Shown: piece after piece, positions 38,216 through 47,314 of the stretch | Layout: each line of letters starts with the position of its first letter | Numbering within the stretch: the first letter of the stretch is position 1 | NCBI GenBank assembly: GCA_032718475.1 | Contig: JAUCBJ010002312.1 | Location: 1 to 51,238, forward strand | DNA: 51,238 bases | Origin: Nemertoderma westbladi | Taxonomy: Eukaryota; Xenacoelomorpha; Nemertodermatida; Nemertodermatidae | Direction of reading: 5' to 3' | Position numbers and translations under genes: made by a program | Notes under the pieces: generated by a model | Told to the model about the DNA's origin: nothing | Databases searched by the model: none | The model's input: the letters and a program-made list of their open reading frames with translations, nothing else

Positions 38216-38739
38216 CTGAGAAATAGACGGAAAATAATGAACATCCTATGTTGTGTGTCTGATGGTTTAGTACTAGAGGGAAGGGGGTTTAAGTACATGT
38301 GGGTCTCAGGTACTAGAAGGTTAAGTGGTTTAGTCGGTACTTGAGACAAGATAACAGAGAGAAGGCACTAACCCCTATCAATAATTATATTATTGCGTTC
38401 AATTCAATTCAAATTCATGTTCAATTCATAAATTAAGTTCAGCAATCCTTTCTTAGTAACATTCAGAACAGCCATCGTATTCGGCAAATAAAGGTGAGAA
38501 TATTAGACTGAGTTGGTTACGATGAGAACCGGCACTAATAATGTTACAATATTGGCAGCAGCTGCTCACATACATTGTACCTTACATGTTTAAAGGGAAT
38601 GGCGGAAAAGAGATTGTTGTAAAGAGGACAACTAATATTCTCTTATGGCAAATATGGCGATTCTAACAACGCAAATTTTGTAGTAAAATAGAAAAATTGG
38701 AAGAAAAAATACCAAGTAATGACTCTCTTTGTTACATAC

Positions 38740-38899
38740 CGATGGCCATAATAGATGTGATAGCGTCATCTGGATCATAGCTGCTTTGACGCAACGCCGC
38801 TACTATATCAATCTGATCCTTCCAATCTGGTAAGGCATCCTGTATGGTTGGGATCAAAGATCGTACGAGATCGGATTCCATCTCCCAGGCAGCGGGAAC
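38740..38899 (-). CDS. kinesin exon 4: UBA/CUE-like helical segment
   Basis: Acceptor TATTTCTAG, donor GTATGT, 53 codons plus one base. It starts VPAAW, which completes the second WW-like motif begun in exon 3, and continues LVRSLIPTIQDALPDWKDQ, IDIVAALRQSSYDPDDAITS and IMAIG. The spacing of hydrophobic helices and the YDPDDAI turn resemble UBA/CUE-type three-helix folds, which often bind ubiquitin; that function is inference. The exon was found by reading splice sites. Phase matches exons 3 and 5. Confidence 0.82.
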
Positions 38900-38913
38900 C
38901 TAGAAATAACTCA

Positions 38914-39274
38914 ATTACTAACTCCCTAAATAAAATAAATTACTAACTCCCTACATAAAATAAATTACTAACTCCCTACATAAAATAAATTACTAACTCC
39001 CTACATAAAATAAATTTCTAACTCCCTACATAAAATAAATTACTAACTCCCTACATAAAATAAATTACTAACTCCCTACATAAAATAAATTACTAACTCC
39101 CTACATAAAATAAATTACTCCCTACATAAAATAAATTACTAACTCCCTACATAAAATAAATTACTAACTCCCTACATAAAATAAATTACTAACTCCCTAC
39201 ATAAAATAAATTACTAACTCCCTACATAAAATAAATTACTCCCTACATAAAATAAATTACTGACTCCGTACAAA
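38914..39274. repeat. 25-bp minisatellite, about 14 copies, next to the exon 4 acceptor
   Basis: The unit is ATTACTAACTCCCTACATAA plus AATAA, with two or three shortened copies. On the kinesin strand each unit reads GTTAGTAATTTATTTTATGT then AG and GGA: a branch-point-like motif, a T-rich tract and an AG. The array stops 14 bp from the real acceptor of exon 4. Confidence 0.95.
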
Positions 39275-39473
39275 ACTAAGAGCTTTTTGCCTGGAAAAAT
39301 ATATACTAAATTATCTTTGCACCATTATAAAATGCATTCTGTGTTCGTAGTTTACAGTTCCCGGCGACCATGATGCGAAATTGTCATAGAACAATGACTG
39401 TAATGATGAGTGGCTTTATTTTTAGCACATTATTTTTTAATAATGTTATCAAAAGATAGATAGCCAGCTGGTG

Positions 39474-41478
39474 AACACCAGCCAACACCAGTGCATGGCC
39501 CTCTCCACCAGCCAACACCAATGCATGACCCTCTCCACCAGTCAACACCAATGCATGGGCCTCTCCACCAGCCAACACCAATGCATGGCCCTCTCCACCA
39601 GCCAACACCAATGCATGGGCCTCTCCACCAGCCAACACCAATGCATGGCCCTCTCCACCAGTCAACACCAGTGCATGGGCCTCTCCACCAGCCAACACCA
39701 GTGCATGGCCCTCTCCACCAGCCAACACCAATGCATGACCCTCTCCACCAGTCAACACCAATGCATGGGCCTCTCCACCAGCCAACACCAATGCATGGCC
39801 CTCTCCACCAGCCAACACCAATACATGGCCCTCTCCACCAGCCAACACCAATGCATGGCCCTCTCCACCAGCCAACACCAATGCATGGCCCTCTCCACAA
39901 GCCAACACCAATACATGGCCCTCTCGCGTCCACTAGCTAACACCAATGCATTGGCCTCTCGTGTCCTCTCGCGAACACCAAGGCATGGCCCTCTCCACCA
40001 GCCAACACCAATGCATGTGCCTCTCTACCAGCCAACACCAATGCATGGACCTCTCCACCAGCCAACACCAATGCATGGCCCTCTCCACCAGCAAACACCA
40101 ATGCATGGGCCTCTCCACCAGTCAACACCAATGCATGGCCCTCTCGCGTCCTCTCGCCAACACCAATGCATGGCCCTCTCGCGTCCACCAGCCAACACCA
40201 ATGCATGACCCTCTCGCGTCCTCTCGCCAACACCAATGGATGGCCCTCTCGCGTCCACCAGCCAACACCAATGCATGGCCCTCTCGCGTCCTCTCGCCAA
40301 CACCAATACACTGGCCTCTCGCGTCCTCTGGCGAACACCAAGGCATGGCCCTCTCCACCAGCCAACACCAATGCATGTGCCTCTCTACCAGCCAACACCA
40401 ATGCATGGACCTCTCCACCAGCCAACACCAATGCATGGCCCTCTCCACCAGCCAACACCAATGCATGGGCCTCTCCACCAGCCAACACCAATGCATGGCC
40501 CTCTCCACCAGCCAACACCAATGCATTTCCCTCTCCACCAGCCAACACCAATGCATGGCCCTCTCCACCAGCCAACACCAATGCATGACCCTCTCGCGTC
40601 CTCTCGCCAACACCAATGCATGGCCCTCTCGCGTCCACCAGCCAACACCAATGCATGACCCTCTCGCGTCCTCTCGCCAACACCAATGCATGGCCCTCTC
40701 GTGTCCACCAGCCAACACCAATGCATGGCCCTCTCGCGTCCACCAGCCAACACCAATGCATTGGCCTCTCGCGTCCTCTGGCGAACACCAAGGCATGGCC
40801 CTCTCCACCAGCCAACACCAATGCATGTGCCTCTCTACCAGCCAACACCAATGCATGGACCTCTCCACCAGCCAACACCAATGCATGGCCCTCTCCACCA
40901 GCCAACACCAATGCATGGGCCTCTCCACCAGTCAAAACCAATGCATGGCCCTCTCCACCAGCCAACACCAATGCATGGCCCTCTCCACCAGCCAACACCA
41001 ATGCATGGCCCTCTCCACCAGCCAACACCAATGCATGACCCTCTCGCGTCCTCTCGCCAACACCAATGCATGGCCCTCTCGCGTCCACCAGCCAACACCA
41101 ATGCATGGCCCTCTCGCGTCCTCTCGCCAACACCAATGCATGGGCCTCTCGCGTCCACCAGCCAACACCAATGCATGGCCCTCTCGCGTCCACCAGCCAA
41201 CACCAATGCATGGCCCTCTCGCGTCCTCTCGCCAACACCAATGCATGGGCCTCTCGCGTCCTCTCGCCAACACCAATGCATGGCCCTCTCGCGTCCACCA
41301 GCCAACACCAATGCATGGCCCTCTCGCGTCCACCAGCCAACACCAATGCATGGCCCTCTCGCGTCCACCAGCCAACACCAATGCATGGCCCTCTTGCGAC
41401 CACCAGCCAACACCAATGCATGGCCCTCTCGCGTCCACCAGCCAACACCAATGCATGGCCCTCTTGCGACCACCAGTG
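39474..41478. repeat. 30/35-bp minisatellite, about 60 copies
   Basis: The 30-bp unit contains CTCTCCACCAGCCAACACCA and ATGCATGG. A 35-bp form adds CGCGT (CTCTCGCGTCCACCAGCC or CTCTCGCGTCCTCTCGCC). Composite blocks recur, marked by a rare GCGAACACCAAGGCATGG unit near 39972, 40332 and 40787. Long open frames occur on both strands (up to 533 codons) but several overlap in different frames over the same DNA, so I do not call a gene. It ends about 140 bp before the P4HA start codon. Confidence 0.95.
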
Positions 41479-41602
41479 AATCGCCAAGTGGTGACGATTA
41501 GTGTTTGGGGTTCGAGGAAGGTTTGGGATCCACTTAATAATCTTTGAATAATTTACAATATAATTAATTATACTTAATTGTTTTCATTTAATATTAACTA
41601 GT

Positions 41603-41610
41603 TATAAATA
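41603..41610 (+). promoter_or_regulatory. TATA-like box close to the P4HA start
   Basis: TATAAATA ends only 7 bp before the first ATG. A TATA box normally sets transcription start about 30 bp downstream, which would begin the mRNA after that ATG. In that case translation would start at Met9 (41641). Confidence 0.3.
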
Positions 41611-41616
41611 CATAGT

Positions 41617-43239
41617 ATGAATAGTATTTGGTATCTTCTAATGGTTCTGTATACGGTGATAACAATTAAATGTTATGACGACGTATATTTGGTAGAAGTG
41701 ACTGAGACTGAAGAAAGATTAAAATTAATTTTAGAAGATGTTATTGGGAAATGGGAGTTTCAGAGTAAAGACCAGAGCGCAAACCGCGCCTCCTATTTAG
41801 CTGTAAAGGCTTTTCTACAGGATGTAGATCGGCACTATATGTTTTCGGAAGGACGCGTCGATAAAACCGCAAATCATCCGATTCTAACATTCAAACTATT
41901 AGCGAGAATGACCTACGATTGGAACCTGGTGATACCGGGTCACCTTCCCGATATCTTGAGAAGGAAATATAAAGAGGCGATATGTGGAGAAAAGTTCGTC
42001 ACGGAATGGGAAGTGGATGAAGCTGCTGAGAGTTTGTATCGTTTGTTCGATGTTTACCAACTCAATCTAACTGACCTTATAGACGGTAAACTCCCAGGTG
42101 TTCCCCAAACATTCTCCCTCACCGCTCGTGACGTTTTCGCCCTCGGAATAGTTCCGTATCGCGCCCGCAACTTCGCTCACGCTGAAATGTTTCTCGTATC
42201 GGCGGTGGAACTTAGTAGAAATGAAAAAGGAGATAAGTTGATAAATTCGGTTACTTTTAGGAATCAGCATATTTACCCAGCATTGCTTCATTCTGTATAC
42301 AGTCAAGGCGATATGAGTCGAATGCTGCAAGTTAGCAGAGAGATTCTCGCAAGTGGTGGAAATACGAGCAACGATGACGCGGCGGGGATACAAAAGGAAT
42401 GTTTAAGACTTTTAAGTGGCGGCAGAATCGGAACAATGTTAAACCACTCGCTAGTTCCGCACCGCGACGACCCTTATCCAGACACTTTTAATAGGATGCA
42501 GAAACTCTGCCAGTTTGGTTCGATGCAGCCTGTCTATGTACGTCGTTATTTGAGTTGTTATTATAAGACAAACGGAAAACCTAGGTTGATGCTAAAGCCG
42601 GCAAAAATTGAGGTTTTAAAACGCAACCCCCAAATTATTATAATACATGATATTATCAGCGATTCTCAAATAAACAATCTCCTTGAATACGGAATTCCTG
42701 AATTAAAAAAAGCAGATGTTATTGTTGAGAAAAGCAACGTTAATGTTAACACACGAATCAGAACCGGAAAGGTTGGTTGGATTGTTAACAATGAAAATAG
42801 CGAGCGGTTATTAAAGGAAGTTGACAATCTCATCGGCGATCTTACAGGATACGATATGTTCTACTCCGAATCGTATCAGTTCGTTAGTTACGGTCCTGGA
42901 GGTCATTACTCCACGCATCATGACGCTTTCGTTGGCGACGCCGTTAAAATACATGCCAATGAGAGAATTGGTAACAGAATAGCTACGTTCCTCTGCTACT
43001 TAAACAATGTTGAGGTTGGGGGTAGTACGGTATTTCCCTATATCGATATAGCTGTACGACCACAGAAAGGTTCCGCTGTGTTCTGGCCTAATATGAAGGG
43101 GAACGGAATTGAGTTGGACAAGCGGACAGTCCATGCCGGGTGTCCGGTGGTGTGGGGGAGAAAAGTTCTGATGAATAAATGGATAAGAAGTTGGGGACAA
43201 GCTTTAAGAACTCCATGTACATTGAATGACAATGGATAA
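41617..43239 (+). CDS. prolyl 4-hydroxylase subunit alpha, intronless
   Basis: The enzyme hydroxylates prolines in collagen-like Xaa-Pro-Gly sequences in the endoplasmic reticulum, using Fe(II), 2-oxoglutarate, O2 and ascorbate, normally as a tetramer with protein disulfide isomerase. The 540 residues, close to the family's usual length, show a signal peptide (about 1-19), an N-terminal dimerisation region (about 22-150), TPR-type peptide-binding helices (about 165-250) and a C-terminal dioxygenase domain from about 335. Iron ligands are His434, Asp436 and His506; Lys516 is placed to bind 2-oxoglutarate, ten residues after His506 as in the family. Cys509/Cys534 and Cys298/Cys314 fit the conserved disulfides. 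Sequons occur at N150, N249 and N276. All key residues are intact. The reading frame has no intron and lies inside a kinesin intron on the opposite strand. Met9 is an alternative start. Confidence 0.95.
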   Translation: MNSIWYLLMVLYTVITIKCYDDVYLVEVTETEERLKLILEDVIGKWEFQSKDQSANRASYLAVKAFLQDVDRHYMFSEGRVDKTANHPILTFKLLARMTYDWNLVIPGHLPDILRRKYKEAICGEKFVTEWEVDEAAESLYRLFDVYQLNLTDLIDGKLPGVPQTFSLTARDVFALGIVPYRARNFAHAEMFLVSAVELSRNEKGDKLINSVTFRNQHIYPALLHSVYSQGDMSRMLQVSREILASGGNTSNDDAAGIQKECLRLLSGGRIGTMLNHSLVPHRDDPYPDTFNRMQKLCQFGSMQPVYVRRYLSCYYKTNGKPRLMLKPAKIEVLKRNPQIIIIHDIISDSQINNLLEYGIPELKKADVIVEKSNVNVNTRIRTGKVGWIVNNENSERLLKEVDNLIGDLTGYDMFYSESYQFVSYGPGGHYSTHHDAFVGDAVKIHANERIGNRIATFLCYLNNVEVGGSTVFPYIDIAVRPQKGSAVFWPNMKGNGIELDKRTVHAGCPVVWGRKVLMNKWIRSWGQALRTPCTLNDNG

Positions 43240-43563
43240 TTTAAATGAGGCCTCTGCCAAACTCTTTATTTATTGGTGTTTATTGCTGTAATATTTATAT
43301 TTACTGTTAATTGATATTTATAATTATATATCTTGATAAGGCCTTGTTTGTTATGCCCCCTTAAACAATATCATAACTATACTTTTACAATATTAATTAT
43401 GACATTAATTAAGGCCTGGAATTGCGCTCAAAGTTCGACTACTGCGTACATACAGAACTATACTCCCCCACTCCCCCCCCCCCCCCAGATATAAACTGGT
43501 ACCGGTACTCCTTTAACGACAATTAAAAGATGCAATACACTCTAACTTCACATAAACTTTTAC
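43240..43563. other. P4HA downstream / kinesin intron segment
   Basis: No gene seen. No canonical AATAAA follows the P4HA stop within this stretch. A run of 14 C at 43473-43486 followed by AG resembles a 3' splice site on the plus strand, but nothing coding follows it. Confidence 0.5.
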
Positions 43564-43768
43564 CTTTATCCACATCTGCTCGTCCTCCTCGTAGAAGTAC
43601 ATAACATTTCGCTTCTCCTCCACCATGTAGGTAGTTAGAGTTCCTCTGGTTGGATGTTCGAAGGTCCCTTCTCTGTCATCCTCCCCGGTTCCCAGCTGTA
43701 ATCCCGCAGACACGTCGATGTCATCCGTGGTAGCGGCATGGTCTTCCAGTGCTTGGTTACCGCTATCT
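43564..43768 (-). CDS. kinesin exon 3: acidic linker and second WW-like motif
   Basis: Acceptor TTACTATAG, donor GTAAAA, one base plus 68 codons. The first base completes arginine with AG from exon 2. An acidic, threonine-rich linker is followed by GTLTTYMVEEKRNVMYFYEE and DEQMWIK, which with VPAAW of exon 4 repeats the W-x-x-(F/V)-P-x-x-W pattern of exon 2. It ends in phase 0. Confidence 0.82.
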
Positions 43769-44499
43769 CTATAGTAACGAAGCACAACAAAATATCAATA
43801 AAACACCTAGAAGAACATAAAGCAGGTTTAACAACACGACAACCTAAGATGCATGTGATACTAATGAGCCCTGTATGAACCACTAGTAAAACCAATCCCC
43901 CTACGGTGCTGTGACAGCAATAAAAGTGGAGGTCACCTATTACATATTCGCGATTCGCCTGCTTTTTCAGGACACCGCCCTAGAGAGTGTTAATTAACTG
44001 ACAGCTAGTATGTTTGCGGAGCTAAATGTGTGGAATTGTTCCCACCAGTAACATCATTGTCAGGCGGCGACATAATATGGCAATCTATAAGGCTGAATAT
44101 ATGAGGAGCCGTTAAAATTACTAGAATCACTATTTCCTGATTGATCTTAAACTGGGTACCTAGCAACGCCATCAACTGGTTTCAAAATGTCATATTGCTG
44201 ATATGGCGACAAGAAATAGTGATTCTAGTAATTTTAATGACTATTTTAAGGGCCTTAAAAATACTAGAGTCACTATTTCAGTACCCCTTAAAACAACTAT
44301 AACTACAACTATAAACACTATTATTAAATTTAAAGGAGTTATCAGGATGCCGTAAACCCTACAGTATTATTCAAACACCGGTCAGCCGGTACTTTACATT
44401 TGTATAGAGCTAACGCTCAGATTTGAATTCGCATTTTCCGGTATTTCGTAATCGCCACTAATTGAATGCCACCCCAAATTAGATGATTTAACACCAAAA

Positions 44500-45030
44500 T
44501 AAATTATTTTCCACCAAATATATTTTTTTGTAGCACCAATTCACATCCCCAAATATTGAATATCCCTCTCACCAAAAACAATTATTCATCCACCAAAAAC
44601 AATTATTGATTCCCCAAAAACAATTATTCTTCCCCCAAAAACAATTATTCTACCCCCAAAAACAATTATTCTACCCCCAAAAACAATTATTGATTCAAGT
44701 GCAAGGCCTATTGCTGCAGCAGTATAGTATTTATTTTGGGGGATTATGTAATTTATTTTGGGCAAAAATGTATTTGTTTTGGGGGAAAATGTATTTGTTT
44801 TGGGAAAATTTGTAATTATTTTGGGGGTTTTGTCATTTATTTTGGTGCTAATAATTTGTTTTGGGGAGCATTTATTTATTTTGGTATTGAATAATTTGTT
44901 TTGGTGTTGAATCATTTTTTTGGTTTTGAAAATTTTATTTTGGTGTTTGAATAATTTTATTTGGTGTGACTTTATTTTATTTGGTGTTGAATAATTTTTT
45001 TTGGTGAAATTTTCATCAATTTTGGGATGA
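44500..45030. repeat. interspersed short repeats in opposite orientations
   Basis: The left half (44500-44700) repeats CCAAAAACAATTATT with C-rich spacers at about 20-25 bp spacing. The right half (44730-45030) repeats the complementary theme, AATAATTTGTTTTGG and variants. Together they can form an imperfect hairpin. They lie inside the Mutator-like element. Confidence 0.75.
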
Positions 45031-45223
45031 CTTTAATTGGTAGCCTTTCGTAATTAAGATCTAATTACACTCCTCATCTCATTTCGCTGCGAATTTTTAT
45101 TGCTTTTATGGCCCGATGCAGTATTGTGCTATGTGCTAAGTTGAAAAGCATGTATATGTAGGCCCTGTACTACACAGTACAGTAGTATCTCTGTAACTAG
45201 TCCATTTTGTACTGTAGAGTACT

Positions 45224-45467
45224 GGGGTGGGTTGCTGGACGCGCTATTAGTGGAAAAAAAATTAGTGGTAAAAAATAAAGTCCCTACAGCTACAAGTAGT
45301 CCACTCAATCGAGGAAAAAAAGGGGGGGTTGTCTTACTAAAAGCGCTTTTAGCAGACTAAAGGCGCCTTTAGGTTAAAAGGGTGTCAAGCAACCTTATTA
45401 TGCTAATAGCGTTTTAAAAGTGCTTTTAACTAATAGGGGTTAAGTAGGGCGTCCAGCAACCCACCCC
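45224..45467. mobile_element. nested 244-bp MITE
   Basis: Perfect 19-bp inverted ends, GGGGTGGGTTGCTGGACGC and its complement, enclose about 200 bp with further short dyads (GCGCTTTTAG/CTAAAGGCGC-like). No convincing target duplication. It is nested in the Mutator-like element. Confidence 0.7.
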
Positions 45468-45553
45468 TACAGGAGTTACTGCAGTTAATACAGTTAACAA
45501 ACAACGTGTTTCAAAATGGCGGAGTGTTTGGCGTCAAAATATATAATATTAAC

Positions 45554-45634
45554 ATGGAATCATGTATTAGTTGCGGTAGGCATTATAAAAATAAAAGATC
45601 ATTGAATACTCATAATAGTAAATACCATATTCAG
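45554..45634 (+). CDS. candidate first exon encoding one C2H2 zinc finger
   Basis: The 27-codon open stretch starts with ATG and reads MESCISCGRHYKNK then RSLNTHNSKYHIQ. It contains C-x2-C-x12-H-x4-H with an aromatic residue after the second Cys and Leu three before the first His, the classic C2H2 finger. It is followed directly by CAG|GTAATG, a consensus 5' splice site in phase 0; without splicing a stop follows after two codons. A TATA-like TATATAAT lies about 15 bp upstream. Most likely it is a leftover 5' exon of a transposase or host gene carried in the Mutator-like element. No second exon is seen. Confidence 0.4.
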
Positions 45635-46376
45635 GTAATGTAAAGGACAAAGGTGCATACCCATACGTCTAAATGGAGGAGAAAATGTAGAGGTCCACTT
45701 AAATGACTGTACCTAATAATTAATTAAAAACCATGGGGCCATAGGTTATTCAAAATCAATGAAGTGGTTCAAAAGTTATTGAAGCTTAGAAGAGGTGATA
45801 TTTAGCGCCTCCTAGAGGCGGACCATTTAAATGCACGACGCCAAAATTCTGAAAACTTTCTAAACATTTCATATTCTACTTGTGTACCACGGTTGGTATA
45901 ATTTCATCACAAAGATTCGCTGAGTTTAGTGTATTAGCATTCAAAGATTAGACGGACCGACCGACCAACCGCCTGACAGACTGACAGATAGACGTGAGGT
46001 TGAGAAGGGTACCCGTATTCTAAGCTCGCTAATTTTCGTGGCTTGCCCCACAGTGTTAGTCAATTTAACTGGTGCTTGTCAGTTCTGTCACTGGCCCTGT
46101 GTTACCGGATAGTGCCTTTGGTTGTTTTAAGGGCTTCCAAAATAGTGATTCTAGTATCTTTAAGGCCCTTAAAATAGTTCTTAAAATTACTAGAATCACT
46201 ATTTCCTGTCGCCATATCAGCAATATGGCATTTTTAAACCAGCTGATGGCGTTGCCAGGTACCCAGTTTAAAACCAATCAGGAAATAATGATTCTAGTAA
46301 TTTTAACGGCTCCTGAATATATGTACAGTTATAACTTATGGGTGAGTACTGGTAGTTAACAGCTTGTACTAGTAAC

Positions 46377-46522
46377 CTTGAAATGCATCCCTTTGAGTAC
46401 CACTGGGGAGGGAACGGCCTCCATTCACGATCGTCCCAGGAATTCAAATAGTATCGCTGACCGTTTTGGAAGCAACAAACGAATGTGTCGCCATTGTCTC
46501 CATAGTAGGTCTCAAAGACAAT
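46377..46522 (-). CDS. kinesin exon 2: WW-like motif
   Basis: Acceptor TTTGTTGCAG, donor GTTACT, 48 codons plus two bases. After IVFETYYGDNGDTFVCCF it reads NGQRYYLNSWDDREWRPFPP then QWYSKG. The G-x-R-Y-Y-x-N and W-x-P pattern is that of the second half of a WW domain, which binds proline-rich peptides. The usual first tryptophan is not evident. Its phases match exons 1 and 3. The donor is weaker than the others. Confidence 0.78.
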
Positions 46523-46599
46523 CTGCAACAAAATAGCATTAAAAATATAACGATCACGAATTTTGATAAAAAAAAGTAAAACTAAATTAAGTGCAATTT

Positions 46600-46775
46600 T
46601 CTTCGGCCCTTTAGGCCAGGGATGACGCACAAAGTCGTAAGACTTATTTCAGTGCGGTCCCCACAGAACTATGCTCCCCAGAGGAAGAGATGCGCCCTGG
46701 CTAGTCCCTTCAAAGCATTTGTGCCCAAGCGAAAACGAATGTGAAGTCAATGCAACCACTACACCATATATGGTA
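46600..46775 (-). other. possible degraded tRNA-derived SINE
   Basis: On the minus strand ATGGTGTAGTGGTTGCATTG resembles a tRNA A-box, but no good B-box follows. GC content is higher than in the surrounding intron. Weak call. Confidence 0.25.
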
Positions 46776-47045
46776 GCACCTTGATTTTCCTACCTTGCAA
46801 CGTTAATGTAAAAATATGCGGGTTATTATTATGTAGATACACATACATACATGTAGACATATTTATTTATACATTATGTAAGATACCCTTATTATCAATT
46901 AAAAATGTACGTGTTATCAGGTACAGGTATCATATGACATTCACGTTCTATGTATTAAGTAAGCTAAAGCGAGCTAAACAAAGGACTAAAGGAAGTGAGC
47001 TAAACTTATGCATGTTGGTCTAACAACCGGCAGTAACAATCTAAC

Positions 47046-47176
47046 CTCTTCAGCCGGTATATGGGAATCCATAGCCGCTTGTTCGGTTGCGTTGGCAGCC
47101 ACTGGGCCACCCCAAATGGATGAACGACGGGGTGCAGCGCCGGTACTCGTACGGGACTGGCGTTCGGGCGATCCAC
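47046..47176 (-). CDS. kinesin exon 1 of those visible: low-complexity tail
   Basis: Acceptor TTGTTAG, donor GTTAGA, two bases plus 43 codons, starting in a codon split with an exon not identified. The peptide is rich in Gly, Ser, Arg and Ala (GGSPERQSRTSTGAAPRRSS) and then reads IWGGPVAANATEQAAMDSHI. No domain recognised; probably a disordered part of the N-terminal tail. Phase 0 at its end agrees with exon 2. It is not the true first exon. Confidence 0.7.
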
Positions 47177-47314
47177 CTAACAATATAAACAAAACAATAA
47201 TGGTTACCTTGGAACATCGCATAACATATTCAGAAATCTAAATTAACTTACACTTTAATCAGATCAAGGTTGCAAATGATGCGCTAGCGAGTGGCATAGC
47301 CGCCTTGTCGAAAA

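Larger units (their letters stand above)
44104..46314. mobile_element. Mutator-like non-autonomous element (2.2 kb)
   Basis: Inverted termini of about 200 bp begin AGGAGCCGTTAAAATTACTAG and are similar over their whole length, including internal TAGAATCACTATTTCCTG and GCCATATTGCTGATATGGCG-like blocks. The element is flanked by the 9-bp direct repeat GAATATATG (44095-44103 and 46315-46323). Long inverted termini with a 9-bp duplication are the hallmark of Mutator-like transposons. No transposase frame is present. The interior holds short-period repeats, a nested small element and a possible zinc-finger exon. It fills most of the intron between kinesin exons 3 and 2, ending 62 bp from exon 2. 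Confidence 0.8.
24621..47176 (-). other. kinesin-14-like C-terminal motor kinesin gene, partial (11 exons seen)
   Basis: The gene encodes a microtubule motor whose motor domain follows an N-terminal tail and coiled coil, as in kinesin-14/KIFC proteins, which generally move toward microtubule minus ends. The exons join into about 570 residues with agreeing splice phase at every junction. Numbering from the first residue visible: WW-like motif 1 at about 56-85, WW-like motif 2 at about 139-166, UBA/CUE-like helices at about 172-222, coiled coil at about 224-420, neck GNIRVFCR at the coiled-coil end, P-loop GQTGSGKT at 496-503, and YNETIHDLL later in the motor. The initiator, the switch I and II regions and the C-terminus are not in view. 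Long introns are filled with repeats; five introns are only 112-524 bp. A P4HA gene lies inside one intron on the opposite strand. Confidence 0.9.

Noticed and set aside
39937-41547. Several 500-codon open frames on both strands
   Set aside because: They overlap each other in different frames across the 30/35-bp minisatellite; the periods and lack of stops explain them.
43000-43232. Minus-strand frames within P4HA
   Set aside because: Shadows of the P4HA coding sequence.
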